Source of the DNA: FEN-1297 sp021817845
Lineage (GTDB): Bacteria > Bacteroidota > Ignavibacteria > Ignavibacteriales > Ignavibacteriaceae
NCBI GenBank assembly: GCA_021817845.1
Contig: JAKAFW010000022.1
Coordinates: forward strand, 1-64,000
Length of the DNA: 64,000 nucleotides
Direction of reading: 5' to 3'
This document shows, one piece after another, positions 33,556 to 42,925 of the stretch; within the stretch, counting starts at the first letter, position 1; each line of letters opens with the position of its first letter. The notes under the pieces are model-generated. The model was not told the origin of the DNA. It searched no databases and saw only the letters and a program-made list of their open reading frames with translations. Position numbers and translations under genes: made by a program.

Positions 33556-34575
33556 ATGATAACAAGAAACAACGACGTTTGGGTTTTTATTGAACATCGC
33601 GGAGAAAAGACTGCCGATGTAAGTTTAGAGTTACTTTCCAAAGGTAGAAAACTTGCATATCAGCTCAACGGAAATTTAAAAGCGGTAGTTATCGGGTTCA
33701 AGGTGGAATCTATTGCTAAGGAAACGTTCAGATACGGCGCTACAGAAGTATTGCTGGCAGATCATCCGGAATTAGAACATTACCGGACTTTGTCCTACAG
33801 CAGGGTTTTAAGTGAGCTGGTTGATAAATACAGACCCGGAGTAGTCCTTTTTGGCGCTACTATTATCGGGAGGGATTTAGCTCCCCGTATTGCATCTTTT
33901 ATAAAAAGCGGATTAACAGCCGATTGCACAGATCTACAAATTTCCGATGTTAAATATCTCCGTAATGAGTATAAAAATCTTTTACTTCAGATTCGCCCGG
34001 CTTTCGGAGGAAATATTATTGCAACAATTATCTCTCCCGAAGTAGATGTACAGATGGCTACAGTACGTGAAGGCGTTATGCGTCTTGAACCATTGGATAA
34101 GCCTGTAGACGGGAAAATAGTACCAGTATCTTATCAGCCTTCAGAGTTCGACTCTATCGTGAAAATTATTGAGCAGCACACTCAAGAGAATAAAGTCAAT
34201 TTAAAAAGTGCGCCAATAATTGTCGCCGGAGGATATGGATTAGGAACTAAAGAAAATTTTAAGCTTGTGCAGGAGTTGGCAGCGACAATTGGCGGAGAAG
34301 TAGCAGGAAGCCGTGCTGCAGTAGACGCCGGGTTTATCACACCTGATCGCCAGGTCGGGCAAACCGGTGTTACGGTACGCCCTAAGCTTTATATTGCAAT
34401 CGGTATTTCGGGCGCAATTCAGCATCGTGCCGGAATGCAGGAATCAAATAAAATTATTGCTATAAATAGTGACCCAGAAGCTCCTATATTTGGTGTTGCT
34501 CATTACGGCATTGTAGGCGATGCTGCACAAATTATACCTACATTTATAAATGTTTTTAAGCAAAAGTTGAGATAA
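33556..34575 (+). CDS. etfA: Electron transfer flavoprotein, alpha subunit
   Basis: The 339-residue protein has an N-terminal alpha/beta domain and the C-terminal FAD-binding domain with VAGGYGLGTKENF, GEVAGSRAAVDAGF, RQVGQTGVTVRPKLYIAIGI and SGAIQHRAGM, the last ones contacting FAD. It ends 3 bp before the acyl-CoA dehydrogenase gene, consistent with one operon and one electron-transfer path. Confidence 0.95.
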   Translation: MITRNNDVWVFIEHRGEKTADVSLELLSKGRKLAYQLNGNLKAVVIGFKVESIAKETFRYGATEVLLADHPELEHYRTLSYSRVLSELVDKYRPGVVLFGATIIGRDLAPRIASFIKSGLTADCTDLQISDVKYLRNEYKNLLLQIRPAFGGNIIATIISPEVDVQMATVREGVMRLEPLDKPVDGKIVPVSYQPSEFDSIVKIIEQHTQENKVNLKSAPIIVAGGYGLGTKENFKLVQELAATIGGEVAGSRAAVDAGFITPDRQVGQTGVTVRPKLYIAIGISGAIQHRAGMQESNKIIAINSDPEAPIFGVAHYGIVGDAAQIIPTFINVFKQKLR

Positions 34576-34578
34576 GCC

Positions 34579-36300
34579 ATGTCAAATTTTTTCACTGAAA
34601 ACTCAGATTTGTTATATCAATTCAACAGACTTGATTTGGATGAAATTGTACGACTTACCGAAAACGATTATAACGAAGCCAAAGATTTCCCATATGCTCC
34701 GGTTAATTATGAAGATGCTCTGGAAAATTATAAAAAAATTTTAGAGGTGGTTGGAGATATTGCCGGTAATTTCATTGCTCCACGCGCAGCCTCGGTTGAT
34801 GATGACGGTGCTTCTTTTAGTGAGGGCAAGGTAAAATATGCAAAAGGGACAAAGGAATCATTGGATCTTCTTTCTAAGGCAGAATTAATGGGAATGATTT
34901 TGCCTCGCGAATACGGCGGTCTGAATTTTCCTACAACAATTTATATGATGGCAGTTGAAATAATTTCAAGAGCAGATGCATCTTTAATGAATATTTTCGG
35001 TCTTCAGGATATCGGGAAAACAATTGCTCAATTTGCCAACGAAGAATTAAAATCAGAATATCTTCCCCATTTCGCTTCAGGCAACTATACAGGTGCAATG
35101 GCATTAACTGAGCCTGACGCAGGATCTGATCTTCAAGCTGTTAAATTGACTGCCTATCAAGACGAAAAAGGCAAATGGTTTTTACGGGGGGTTAAAAGAT
35201 TTATAACCAACGGCAACGGAGAAGCCCTTTTAGTGCTTGCGCGAACGGAAGCCGGGACTAAAGATGCACGAGGTCTTAGTATGCTTGTTTGTTACGGAGA
35301 TGAAACGGTAAAAGTCAGAAGAATCGAACATAAGCTTGGAATACACGGCAGTCCGACCTGCGAGCTTCAATTTAATGATACGCCTGCACAATTAGTCGGT
35401 GAAAGAAGATTCGGGCTTTTGAAGTATGTTCTGTACCTAATGAATCGTGCGCGTGTTGGTATTGGCGCACAATCACTCGGAATATCTCAAGCTGCTTACG
35501 AAGAGGCGTTAAAATATGCAAAAGCAAGAGAACAATTCGGCAAACCGATTTCTCAATTGCCGGTTGTTACAAACATGTTAGTTGAAATGCGAGTTACGCT
35601 TGAAGCAAACCGAACATTGTTTTATCAAACATGTCAATGGCTTGATAGGAAAGAAAAATATGACGAACAACTTGAAAAATTAAAAGCAGAAAAAAAATCT
35701 TTGTCGGAGATTAACGACAAATTAAAAGAAGCTACAAAGGTTGTTACATTTCTTACTCCATTGACTAAATATTTACTTTCCGAATCGGCAAATAAGATCA
35801 CTTACGATGCACTTCAAATTCACGGCGGAACGGGATATATGAAGGAGTTTAGCGTAGAAAGATTATTCCGTGATGCGAGGATTACGAATATTTATGAAGG
35901 CACATCTCAGATGCAGATTGTTGCAGCTTCAGGTGGGGCTATAAATGATGTGCTTTGCGAATACCTTGATGAATGGGAAAAGAAGGAATATAAGGGAAAT
36001 CTTTCACACCTATTATCTCATTTGCAGAATATGAGACAAATTTTTTATGATTGTCTTAAATACCTTAAAGACAAAAAGGATAAAAGCTTTCAGGACATTG
36101 CAGCTAAGGACATTGTAGAAATTTATGGAAGTATTTACATTGGATATTTATTATTACAGGAAGCAAATTCCGATAACCGCAAGATTTTTACTGCAAGGCG
36201 TTTTATATTAGATGCTGTTGCGAAGGCAATGAAAAACCAGGAAACAATTAAATCGGAACTTTATTCCGATGTTCTTCATGCAGATACAATTTTACTATAA
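34579..36300 (+). CDS. Acyl-CoA dehydrogenase
   Basis: The 573-residue enzyme has the ACAD signatures ALTEPDAGSDL (about residues 175-185), RVGIGAQSLG and YAKAREQFGKPI (about 310-330), and GGTGYMKEFSVERLFRDARI followed by IYEGTSQMQ, where the Glu is the usual catalytic base position. About 130 extra C-terminal residues form a helical extension found in the long members. It oxidises acyl-CoA and passes electrons to the Etf pair just upstream. Substrate length is not predictable; the FadL-type porin nearby hints at fatty acids or hydrocarbons. Confidence 0.93.
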   Translation: MSNFFTENSDLLYQFNRLDLDEIVRLTENDYNEAKDFPYAPVNYEDALENYKKILEVVGDIAGNFIAPRAASVDDDGASFSEGKVKYAKGTKESLDLLSKAELMGMILPREYGGLNFPTTIYMMAVEIISRADASLMNIFGLQDIGKTIAQFANEELKSEYLPHFASGNYTGAMALTEPDAGSDLQAVKLTAYQDEKGKWFLRGVKRFITNGNGEALLVLARTEAGTKDARGLSMLVCYGDETVKVRRIEHKLGIHGSPTCELQFNDTPAQLVGERRFGLLKYVLYLMNRARVGIGAQSLGISQAAYEEALKYAKAREQFGKPISQLPVVTNMLVEMRVTLEANRTLFYQTCQWLDRKEKYDEQLEKLKAEKKSLSEINDKLKEATKVVTFLTPLTKYLLSESANKITYDALQIHGGTGYMKEFSVERLFRDARITNIYEGTSQMQIVAASGGAINDVLCEYLDEWEKKEYKGNLSHLLSHLQNMRQIFYDCLKYLKDKKDKSFQDIAAKDIVEIYGSIYIGYLLLQEANSDNRKIFTARRFILDAVAKAMKNQETIKSELYSDVLHADTILL

Positions 36301-36310
36301 TTTAAATATT

Positions 36311-36430
36311 CATAGCGCGGCAAGCCGCAATTTTGAATGTTGAATTTTGAATTTTGAATGAAACGCAATGAAATTTATCATAAAAATATCTTGACATAAA
36401 AAACAAAGATTTAAAAGTATATACTATAGG
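36311..36430 (+). repeat. Family A repeat, copy A4
   Basis: It starts CATAGCGCGGCAAGCCGCAA and ends ATACTATAGG, with TCTTGACATAAAAAAC in between. This is a near-consensus copy without inserts. It ends 8 bp before the ATG of the 70-residue gene. Confidence 0.85.
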
Positions 36431-36437
36431 TTATATT

Positions 36438-36650
36438 ATGAAAAAAGTAAAAAAAATTGCTTACCGTTTTTTTGACGATAACGAGGAAAAACATTATGTG
36501 CTCTCTTCGCTAAATCACAAAGAATTAGAAGCGCTGGTAGAAAAATTCAAAGCTAAAAGAGAGAAAGTAGTAGCCAAAGATTTTGTTTCTTATCTTAAAA
36601 GGCATGATGAGGCTGCGGAAGAAGTAATACTTAAAGATTTTTATTTTTGA
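36438..36650 (+). CDS. Small hypothetical protein, 70 aa
   Basis: The family is unrecognised. It is a lysine/glutamate-rich soluble protein, MKKVKKIAYRFFDDNEEKHY followed by SLNHKELEALVEKFKAKRE and a C-terminal helix. There is a full family A repeat directly in front of it, so its expression signals come from the repeat. It may be a minor regulatory or stress protein; coding is plausible from the codon pattern but not certain. Confidence 0.55.
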   Translation: MKKVKKIAYRFFDDNEEKHYVLSSLNHKELEALVEKFKAKREKVVAKDFVSYLKRHDEAAEEVILKDFYF

Positions 36651-36783
36651 TTCCTGTAATTAAAAAGAATTAAAATATAAAGTTCAGATAATACATTTTT
36701 TGGGGCCCCTTCTTTTTATAAAATAATCAGTTGCACAACACTCTTTAAATTGAATGTTGCACAACTAATCATTATAAATAAAA

Positions 36784-38055
36784 TCACATAAAAGAATATC
36801 CGATTTCAAGTTGCCATTGGGTCATGTTCAATTTGATTGTCTGCTGCCCCGGAGCTTCAAGAGGATTAGAGCCGGTCACGCTGCCTGCAGGAGCAAACAT
36901 TAGTGATAAGGATAATTCATTACTTGAATTCAATTTCTTTGAAAAGCCTGCTGTTATATGATTCTGAACAACTGCGGGAGCTAAGATATTAAACAAAACT
37001 TCAGATTCCGGTACAGGTTGAGTTCCATAAGAATAGCCCGCCATCCAGGTCCAATCATTCGCTGTTTTATACATAACTCCGAATTTTACAACGGTAACGT
37101 CTTTCCAGCCAAAACCAGCGCCGTTATCCGAACCTAATTGGCTCGTCATAATATTTGGCATAAAAGGGTCTCCGACTGAATGAACTCCGCTGTAATATAT
37201 TTCTTGAACATCTAAAGCAAAGGTCAAATCTTCTGTTGCTTTAGCAGCCAAGCCAACAGTCCAATTTGCGGGAACGTCAAAATCACCTTGCTGTGCAAAT
37301 AAACCGGCATACTCTTTAAATTTTGTCATCAACATTTTTGTTTGATAAGAAGCTCCAACAGATAAATAAGGAAGGATTTTTCCCATATAACCAACTCTTA
37401 CTCCAAAACCGGTAGAGGTACTGTTTCTGTTGCCTGATAGATTTTGGGGATCGCTTGAAAACCCGGCGAAGGACAAAATGCCCTTAGCAGAAAACATTTG
37501 ATATCCAAAAAGTGCGGTAATACCAAGCGCGTTACCGGGGAGAAATTCGTTTGCATAAGTAACGCCAAGAAACATTTGATTTATGCTAACACCTGTAGAA
37601 GGAGAAGTTGGATCGTAGAAAGTCCTGGTATTATAATTTGAGTTCATTCCGCCATTTGCATAAGCCATGGCGCCTATTGCACTAGTTTCATTTAACTTCC
37701 ATGTAGCGGCAATACTGGGAATGACAAAATAATTTGTTTCACTTTTTACTTGACCGGGCGTTAAACCAAAAGTGCCGGGGTAGCCGGAAGGATTTCCAGA
37801 AACTGTATAATCACGAAGTGGGCTAAATAAACCTAAGTTTATTTCATATTGACTCTTGTCCAAGAAAGCTAAGCCCGCCGGGTTTGTCGCAGCTCCCATG
37901 GAACTTAGTGAGAGTGCTACACCTGCTCCAGCTAATGAGGAATATTTAGTTCCATATCCATGCTTAAAATACCCTCCGGTAGCGAAAGTATAACTTATTA
38001 AGGATAAAGAAAAAAGAAAGACTAAGGCTATAGTAACAGATAGTTTGTGTTTCAT
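36784..38055 (-). CDS. OMPP1/FadL/TodX-type outer-membrane transporter
   Basis: The 423-residue protein has a signal peptide (1-25) followed by GGYFKHGYGTKYSSLAGAGV and ALSLSSMGAATNPAGLAF, the N-terminal hatch signature of FadL porins with the NPAG motif. Alternating hydrophobic strands follow to a terminal phenylalanine-containing strand (QLEIGYSFM), as for outer-membrane beta-barrels. It would let long-chain fatty acids or other hydrophobic compounds through the outer membrane. It may serve the acyl-CoA dehydrogenase/Etf pathway encoded nearby, which is an inference from proximity. Confidence 0.88.
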   Translation of the reverse strand: MKHKLSVTIALVFLFSLSLISYTFATGGYFKHGYGTKYSSLAGAGVALSLSSMGAATNPAGLAFLDKSQYEINLGLFSPLRDYTVSGNPSGYPGTFGLTPGQVKSETNYFVIPSIAATWKLNETSAIGAMAYANGGMNSNYNTRTFYDPTSPSTGVSINQMFLGVTYANEFLPGNALGITALFGYQMFSAKGILSFAGFSSDPQNLSGNRNSTSTGFGVRVGYMGKILPYLSVGASYQTKMLMTKFKEYAGLFAQQGDFDVPANWTVGLAAKATEDLTFALDVQEIYYSGVHSVGDPFMPNIMTSQLGSDNGAGFGWKDVTVVKFGVMYKTANDWTWMAGYSYGTQPVPESEVLFNILAPAVVQNHITAGFSKKLNSSNELSLSLMFAPAGSVTGSNPLEAPGQQTIKLNMTQWQLEIGYSFM

Positions 38056-38402
38056 TAAAGTGTTCCCTTTAATTTATTATAAAGTTTTGATAACTATTAT
38101 TTGATAATTATAGTTATCAACTTTCTTGCCATTGTCAAGTATCTAATTTCCCATAGGAAAGTTATAAAGCAGCATTAGATATTTACTATTTGTAAGAAAA
38201 ACACATTTCAGATTCTTGTCTCTTGGAAATAGGAATAATTGTTCGATAACAAACAATCAAGTTTTAGAGAGTTAATATTCAAAAGCAATTTTAGTCTAAT
38301 ACTTTTATTAAATTAACGGAGGCATTATAATCTCATAATTCAGTTAAAAAAATAACCAGTGTATTTCTGTTTTTATTTTAATAAAAACCGAAAGGGAAAA
38401 AA
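38056..38402. other. 347-bp divergent spacer
   Basis: The spacer lies between the divergent porin and UPF0182 genes. It is AT-rich with no open frame or strong repeat; only a short TTTTTAT/ATAAAAA inverted repeat lies before the UPF0182 start. Confidence 0.5.
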
Positions 38403-41267
38403 ATGTACAACGCATTATTAATTTTGTTACTTGGTATCGCAGCTTTTTTATTTCTTGTCGGATCAAAGAAACAGCAAAAAGCTAAAATGCTCTCGGGAGT
38501 GATTCTCGCTGCTCTAACGTTATTCTTTTTCTGGTTTATGGATTTTTGGGGCGAAGCTCTTTGGTATGCGAATCTTGGGTACGGAAACAGGTTTTGGATG
38601 TTCATTAATTCAAATGCCGCCTTAGCCGTTGCCGGCGCGTTAGTGGGATTTCTGGCTATCTACTTGCTTACCCTCCCTATACCTAAAGAACATAAAGCAA
38701 TTCATAGGTTTACAAAATTTTTAGGAGTAATTATAGGCGGCGTTTGGGGAGTTTCAAATTGGACAGAAATCTTAAAGTTTTGGGATAGAGTTTCAACCGG
38801 ACTTAAAGACCCAATCCTGGGTAAGGACATCGGCTTTTATCTTTTCTCCTTACCCTTTTATGACGCTCTTTTTATTCTGCTATTTTTAATTTCCCTTGTA
38901 GCATTAATTGCTTCTTTTATATCGTCGTTTATCCGGTTCAGCGAAAATAAATTTGTCCTCTACTTCCCCAAAAATTATGAAATAAATTCCGAACGATTTT
39001 ATTTCCCTTTATACCTCAATTCCGCAGTTATGATTTTTATACTCGCCTGGGGAAAATTTTTAAGCCGATATCATTTAATGTATTCTACAACCGGTGTCGT
39101 TTCAGGACCGGGCTGGACAGATGTTCATATTCTTCTTCCTGCATTCACAGTCGTGATTCTTTTAATGATTTTAATCGGTTTAATGTTGATCGTTCCCTTC
39201 TTCAGACAGAAAGCGCAAAATTTTTATTCTAACAAATTTAATATTGCAAAAGAGAGTTCTCATATTTTTGTATTAGCTAGTTCCGGAATTTTGATAATAT
39301 TAATTTGGTTTGTCGCATTCACCGTTATCCCGGGTGCATTTGAATGGTTAATGGTAAAACCTAATGAAATTACTTATGAGCGTCCTTATATTGAAAACAA
39401 TATTAAATTTACCCGTTACGGTTTCGGGCTGAATAAAGTTGAAGAGAAAGAATATCCGATGAGCGGAGATTTCACTCAACAAACCGAAAATACTTTTCCT
39501 AACATCTTTACCAATATTCGTCTGTGGGATTGGAGGGCTTTAGATGCTGTTTACAAACAGTTTCAGGCTATCCGGCTTTATTATGAGTTTTCTGATGTAG
39601 ATGTAGACAGGTATAACGTTAACGGTCACAAAAGACAGGTAATGGTATCGGGACGTGAAATAAACATGGATAACCTGCCGTTGCAAAGCCAGACTTTTGT
39701 TAATAAGCGTTTTCAATACACACACGGTTACGGTATTACTATGGCAGAGGTAAATGAATTTACTCCGCAAGGATTGCCTCATCTTTTAATCAAAGATATT
39801 CCGCCGGTCAGCGAGGACTCATCACTACAGGTAAAGCAGCCGCAAATCTATTTTGGAGAAATGACTAATTCCCCGGTTGTAGTTAATACTAAAGAAAAGG
39901 AATTTGATTACCCAAGCGGTGAAGATAACGTTTATACAAGGTATGCAGGCAAAGGTGGCGTTAGGCTCTCGAATTTCTGGAGGAAATTTTTATTCGGCTG
40001 GAAGTATGATGGGACTAATTTCTTATTTTCAAATTATCCAACAAATCAAAGCAGGATAATGTTTCACCGCCAAATAGAAGAACGTGTAAAGCTCCTTGCT
40101 CCTTTTCTTCACTTTGATAATGACCCCTATATCGTTCTTGCCAATGGAAAATTATACTGGATGATTGATGCTTATACTACTTCCGATTATTATCCATATA
40201 GCCAGCCTTACTCATCAACAGAAAATATACAAATTAAAGAAGGTTCCTCAACTCATACGATAACTACGCAGCATAGGGAATTCTTAGACGGAATTAATTA
40301 CCTCCGTAATTCGGTAAAAGTTGTAGTCAATGCATATGACGGTTCGGTGAACTTTTATATTATGGAGAAAAATGATCCTATAATCAGGGTATGGAATAAA
40401 ATTTATCCCGGGCTTTTCAAATCAAAAGAGGAAATGCCGAAAGATTTATTAGCTCATATCAGATATCCTATAGATATGCTCTTAACTCAAGGAATTGTTT
40501 ACGAAAAATACCACATGACTGATCCCACGGTTTTTTATAATCAAGAAGATCTTTGGGTGAGAGCAACAGCTCAATATTATAATCAAATTCAGCCTGTAGA
40601 GCCATATTATATAATGTGGCAGCTTCCGGGTACCGATAAACAGCAATTCGTGTTGATGCTGCCTTTTACTCCGAAAAACAGACAGGTTCTTATCGGATGG
40701 ATTGCCGGTATGTGCGACCCTGAGAATTACGGACAATTTCTTGCGTATCAATTTCCGAAAGATAAAATGGTTCTCGGACCTCAGCAGGTGGAAACTAAAA
40801 TAGACCAGGACAGTTTCCTCTCCGGTCAGCTGACTCTGTGGGATCAGCACGGATCAAAAGTAATTAGAGGAAATGTATTAGCCATACCTGTTAACAACAC
40901 ACTCTTTTATGTCGAACCGATTTATCTGCAAGCAGAAACCGCTGCTTATCCTGAACTAAGACTTGTTGTTGTTATGCACGGCGATAATATGAGCTATGCA
41001 AAAAGCTTTAACGAGGCCTTAAATGATCTTTTTGCAAAAACTACCGGCATTCAAAAAACCACACAGCAAATAGGACAACCGACGACCGCCGCAATTCCTT
41101 CTCTTCAGAACCAAATTAAATCCGCAAATGACGCTTTTAATAATTATCTGAAATTTATTGGCGACAAAAAATTTACCGAAGCGGCACACGAGCTTGAAAA
41201 ACTTCAGCAGTCGCTTCAAGATCTTTCTAATAAATCCTCTAACAATGCTGAGATGAAAAAACAATAA
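38403..41267 (+). CDS. UPF0182-family membrane protein
   Basis: The 954-residue protein begins with seven membrane helices in the first 320 residues. A large extracytoplasmic region follows, with conserved blocks WDWRALDAVYKQFQAIR, YYEFSDVDVDRY and GYGITMAEVNEFT, and in the middle DPYIVLANGKLYWMIDAYT. The C-terminus is a helical, Gln/Asn-rich tail. This is the layout of the UPF0182 (COG1615) family, found in cyanobacteria, actinobacteria and some FCB-group bacteria, whose function is unknown. It stands alone. Confidence 0.92.
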   Translation: MYNALLILLLGIAAFLFLVGSKKQQKAKMLSGVILAALTLFFFWFMDFWGEALWYANLGYGNRFWMFINSNAALAVAGALVGFLAIYLLTLPIPKEHKAIHRFTKFLGVIIGGVWGVSNWTEILKFWDRVSTGLKDPILGKDIGFYLFSLPFYDALFILLFLISLVALIASFISSFIRFSENKFVLYFPKNYEINSERFYFPLYLNSAVMIFILAWGKFLSRYHLMYSTTGVVSGPGWTDVHILLPAFTVVILLMILIGLMLIVPFFRQKAQNFYSNKFNIAKESSHIFVLASSGILIILIWFVAFTVIPGAFEWLMVKPNEITYERPYIENNIKFTRYGFGLNKVEEKEYPMSGDFTQQTENTFPNIFTNIRLWDWRALDAVYKQFQAIRLYYEFSDVDVDRYNVNGHKRQVMVSGREINMDNLPLQSQTFVNKRFQYTHGYGITMAEVNEFTPQGLPHLLIKDIPPVSEDSSLQVKQPQIYFGEMTNSPVVVNTKEKEFDYPSGEDNVYTRYAGKGGVRLSNFWRKFLFGWKYDGTNFLFSNYPTNQSRIMFHRQIEERVKLLAPFLHFDNDPYIVLANGKLYWMIDAYTTSDYYPYSQPYSSTENIQIKEGSSTHTITTQHREFLDGINYLRNSVKVVVNAYDGSVNFYIMEKNDPIIRVWNKIYPGLFKSKEEMPKDLLAHIRYPIDMLLTQGIVYEKYHMTDPTVFYNQEDLWVRATAQYYNQIQPVEPYYIMWQLPGTDKQQFVLMLPFTPKNRQVLIGWIAGMCDPENYGQFLAYQFPKDKMVLGPQQVETKIDQDSFLSGQLTLWDQHGSKVIRGNVLAIPVNNTLFYVEPIYLQAETAAYPELRLVVVMHGDNMSYAKSFNEALNDLFAKTTGIQKTTQQIGQPTTAAIPSLQNQIKSANDAFNNYLKFIGDKKFTEAAHELEKLQQSLQDLSNKSSNNAEMKKQ

Positions 41268-41437
41268 AGGGGAGTGATGGAGGAGTGGAATGTTGGAGTA
41301 TTGGAGTGCGGGAAAATTGTTAAAGGAAATTTTGCTATAAAATTTGTTCGTCCACTTTCGTCGAGGGAGGCGTAAAATGATAGAGAATTCTGTGAACTTA
41401 TTTGTTTAACATGAATTTGAACCGAAAAAAATTAAGA

Positions 41438-41464
41438 TGACACCTTCTTCTTCTGAAGGTGTCA
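41438..41464. terminator. Perfect hairpin TGACACCTTC/GAAGGTGTCA
   Basis: A 10-bp perfect stem with a 7-nt loop. On the minus strand it is followed by TCTTAATTTTTTT, so it fits an intrinsic terminator for leftward transcription from the cheW remnant and the 127-residue gene. Confidence 0.6.
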
Positions 41465-41473
41465 CCTCTCAAC

Positions 41474-41700
41474 TTAAATATGATAGAACTTAGTTTTGTC
41501 AACAAGTTTTTCTATACTGAGCAAAATGCGCAGCCTGTCTTCAAGATTACCTACGATTGTAATATAGTCGCTGTCATTTCCGGATGCGGTACGGTTATGC
41601 TTTTGGGAATACGTAACACTTCGTTTACTTCATCAACTATATATCCTGTTGACTCACTGGCTGTGGTTAATATTGTTTTTGAAAAACTTCAGATTATTTA
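41474..41700 (-). pseudogene. Decayed cheW
   Basis: Read on the minus strand, one frame gives STGYIVDEVNEVLRIPKSI and then a stop. The adjacent frame continues with YITIVGNLEDRLRILLSIEK and LVDKTKFYHI before a TAA at 41474-41476. Both are textbook CheW segments (VDEVxEVLRIP and GxLxDRLxILLDIEKL), split by a frameshift, and the N-terminal half is missing. It represents the tail of a chemotaxis adaptor gene that is no longer functional. Confidence 0.72.
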
Positions 41701-41718
41701 TCTTTTTTTTGTTTTACT

Positions 41719-42102
41719 TTAATTTGTTTTGTTTTTTTCCATTCCATCTAAAAGTTTTTCTGCAGCTTCGACACTTTCCGCTTCCTTTGCGACATATCCA
41801 ACCGAACGTGAGCTTCGCTGCCATTGAGCTGCAGTTACATAATTATTCTTAGCAACAATACGAACTGCATCTCCCAAACCAAGTTCTTTTACTTTTTTTT
41901 GCGTCTCTAGTAATATTTGCCGTACTTCCTCAGTAGCAGGTTGACAATTCAAAATTTCTGAAATTACAGTAAATCCGGGCCTTAATTTTTTTAGCTTACT
42001 TAATAAGTCATCAGACCATGATATCATTTCAGCCTTTTCGATCTTACCTTCTAACAGAAGATGTAATCTATTTTTTGCAAAGTTGGGTTGGTTCTTATAC
42101 AT
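41719..42102 (-). CDS. Hypothetical protein, 127 aa, SpoIIAA-like fold possible
   Basis: The pattern LRPGFTVISEILNCQPATEE, a helix, AVRIVAKNNYVTAAQWQR and a final helix VEAAEKLLDGM resembles the alternating strands and helices of small SpoIIAA/STAS-like proteins; this is a fold guess, not a family match. It lies between two decayed signalling genes (cheW and a receiver/kinase remnant) on the same strand, so it may be the only intact survivor of a signalling cluster. It reads as a normal coding frame. Confidence 0.6.
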   Translation of the reverse strand: MYKNQPNFAKNRLHLLLEGKIEKAEMISWSDDLLSKLKKLRPGFTVISEILNCQPATEEVRQILLETQKKVKELGLGDAVRIVAKNNYVTAAQWQRSSRSVGYVAKEAESVEAAEKLLDGMEKNKTN

Positions 42103-42146
42103 AGTGTTTTTACTCTATTATTTTATTTTTATGATATGCCAAATTT

Positions 42147-42515
42147 TTAGTTATTAAATAAAGTGAAACTTATAGACGCAATAACTTCATCGTTATGATT
42201 TTTCGAAATGCTGAAAATATGATTATAGATTTCAGCAATGCGCTTGATAATAGATAAACCCAATCCGTTGCCGATTTGTTGTTTCTCTTCTTTATTATAT
42301 TGCATAAAATCAATTATTTAATGTTCCACAATGTTCGGAATATTTTCTTTTGAAATATTTATAATGTTTAGATCGAATTTTTCGCCTTTAATTTTACATA
42401 GAATTTTAATTTCAGAATCTTTAGCTGCTCAAGATTGAAAACCCGACATCGACAATAATTCGTCAAGATTTTCTCTTACAAATTTATCATCTTCAGCAAC
42501 TAATATTTTTTGCAT
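42147..42515 (-). pseudogene. Decayed two-component gene(s): receiver and kinase fragments
   Basis: On the minus strand a frame from an ATG at 42515 reads QKILVAEDDKFVRENLDELL then SMSGFQS and a stop, the first 25 or so residues of a response-regulator receiver with the acidic pair. After a gap another frame reads QIGNGLGLSIIKRIAEIYNH and runs to a TAA at 42147; this is the G box of a histidine kinase ATPase domain. The catalytic middle of both proteins has gone. It is a fused relic of a regulator and a kinase. Confidence 0.75.
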
Positions 42516-42925
42516 AAGTTTTTTCTATAAGTAAAATTTTATTTGCTAATATATATTCGAAATTATTTTCTAAAATTATAGTTTTATTCGATAAGCGTGA
42601 CATTTTCGGGGTTAAACGCGACATTTTCAAATCAGCGCGTTAAGTGGCGATCAAACATAAATTTGAGTGATTTGAGATTTTTAATTCGGGCTGAGTACAA
42701 TATAATTCCTACTCAATATTACAAAACCAATACTGGTCTTTAGCCCCGACCATTCCTATTTTTCCAATCATCTGCGTTTATCTGCGTAACATTTGTCCTA
42801 ATCTCTTCGGAATTGCTTGTCTTACTTTATCTGTCTTTCCATTCAATATCTTAAGATGAATATAACGAAAATATTTTTTAATTTGGTAAGATGATTTTAG
42901 ATTTTACCCAAAAGATGAGAAAACA
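42516..42925. other. Spacer upstream of the oxidoreductase gene
   Basis: About 410 bp without a gene. It contains a short ATCTGCGTTTATCTGCGT dispersed motif (42770-42787) and the promoter region of the downstream gene. I see no other structure. Confidence 0.45.

Larger units (their letters stand above)
41268..41718. other. 451-bp spacer with a hairpin and a cheW remnant
   Basis: The left part is a GGAGTG-rich low-complexity stretch (41270-41315). A strong hairpin lies at 41438-41464, and the right part is a decayed cheW on the minus strand. Confidence 0.6.

Noticed and set aside
41459..41722. An 87-codon open frame on the + strand
   Set aside because: It is the antisense shadow of the cheW remnant, which matches CheW on the minus strand.
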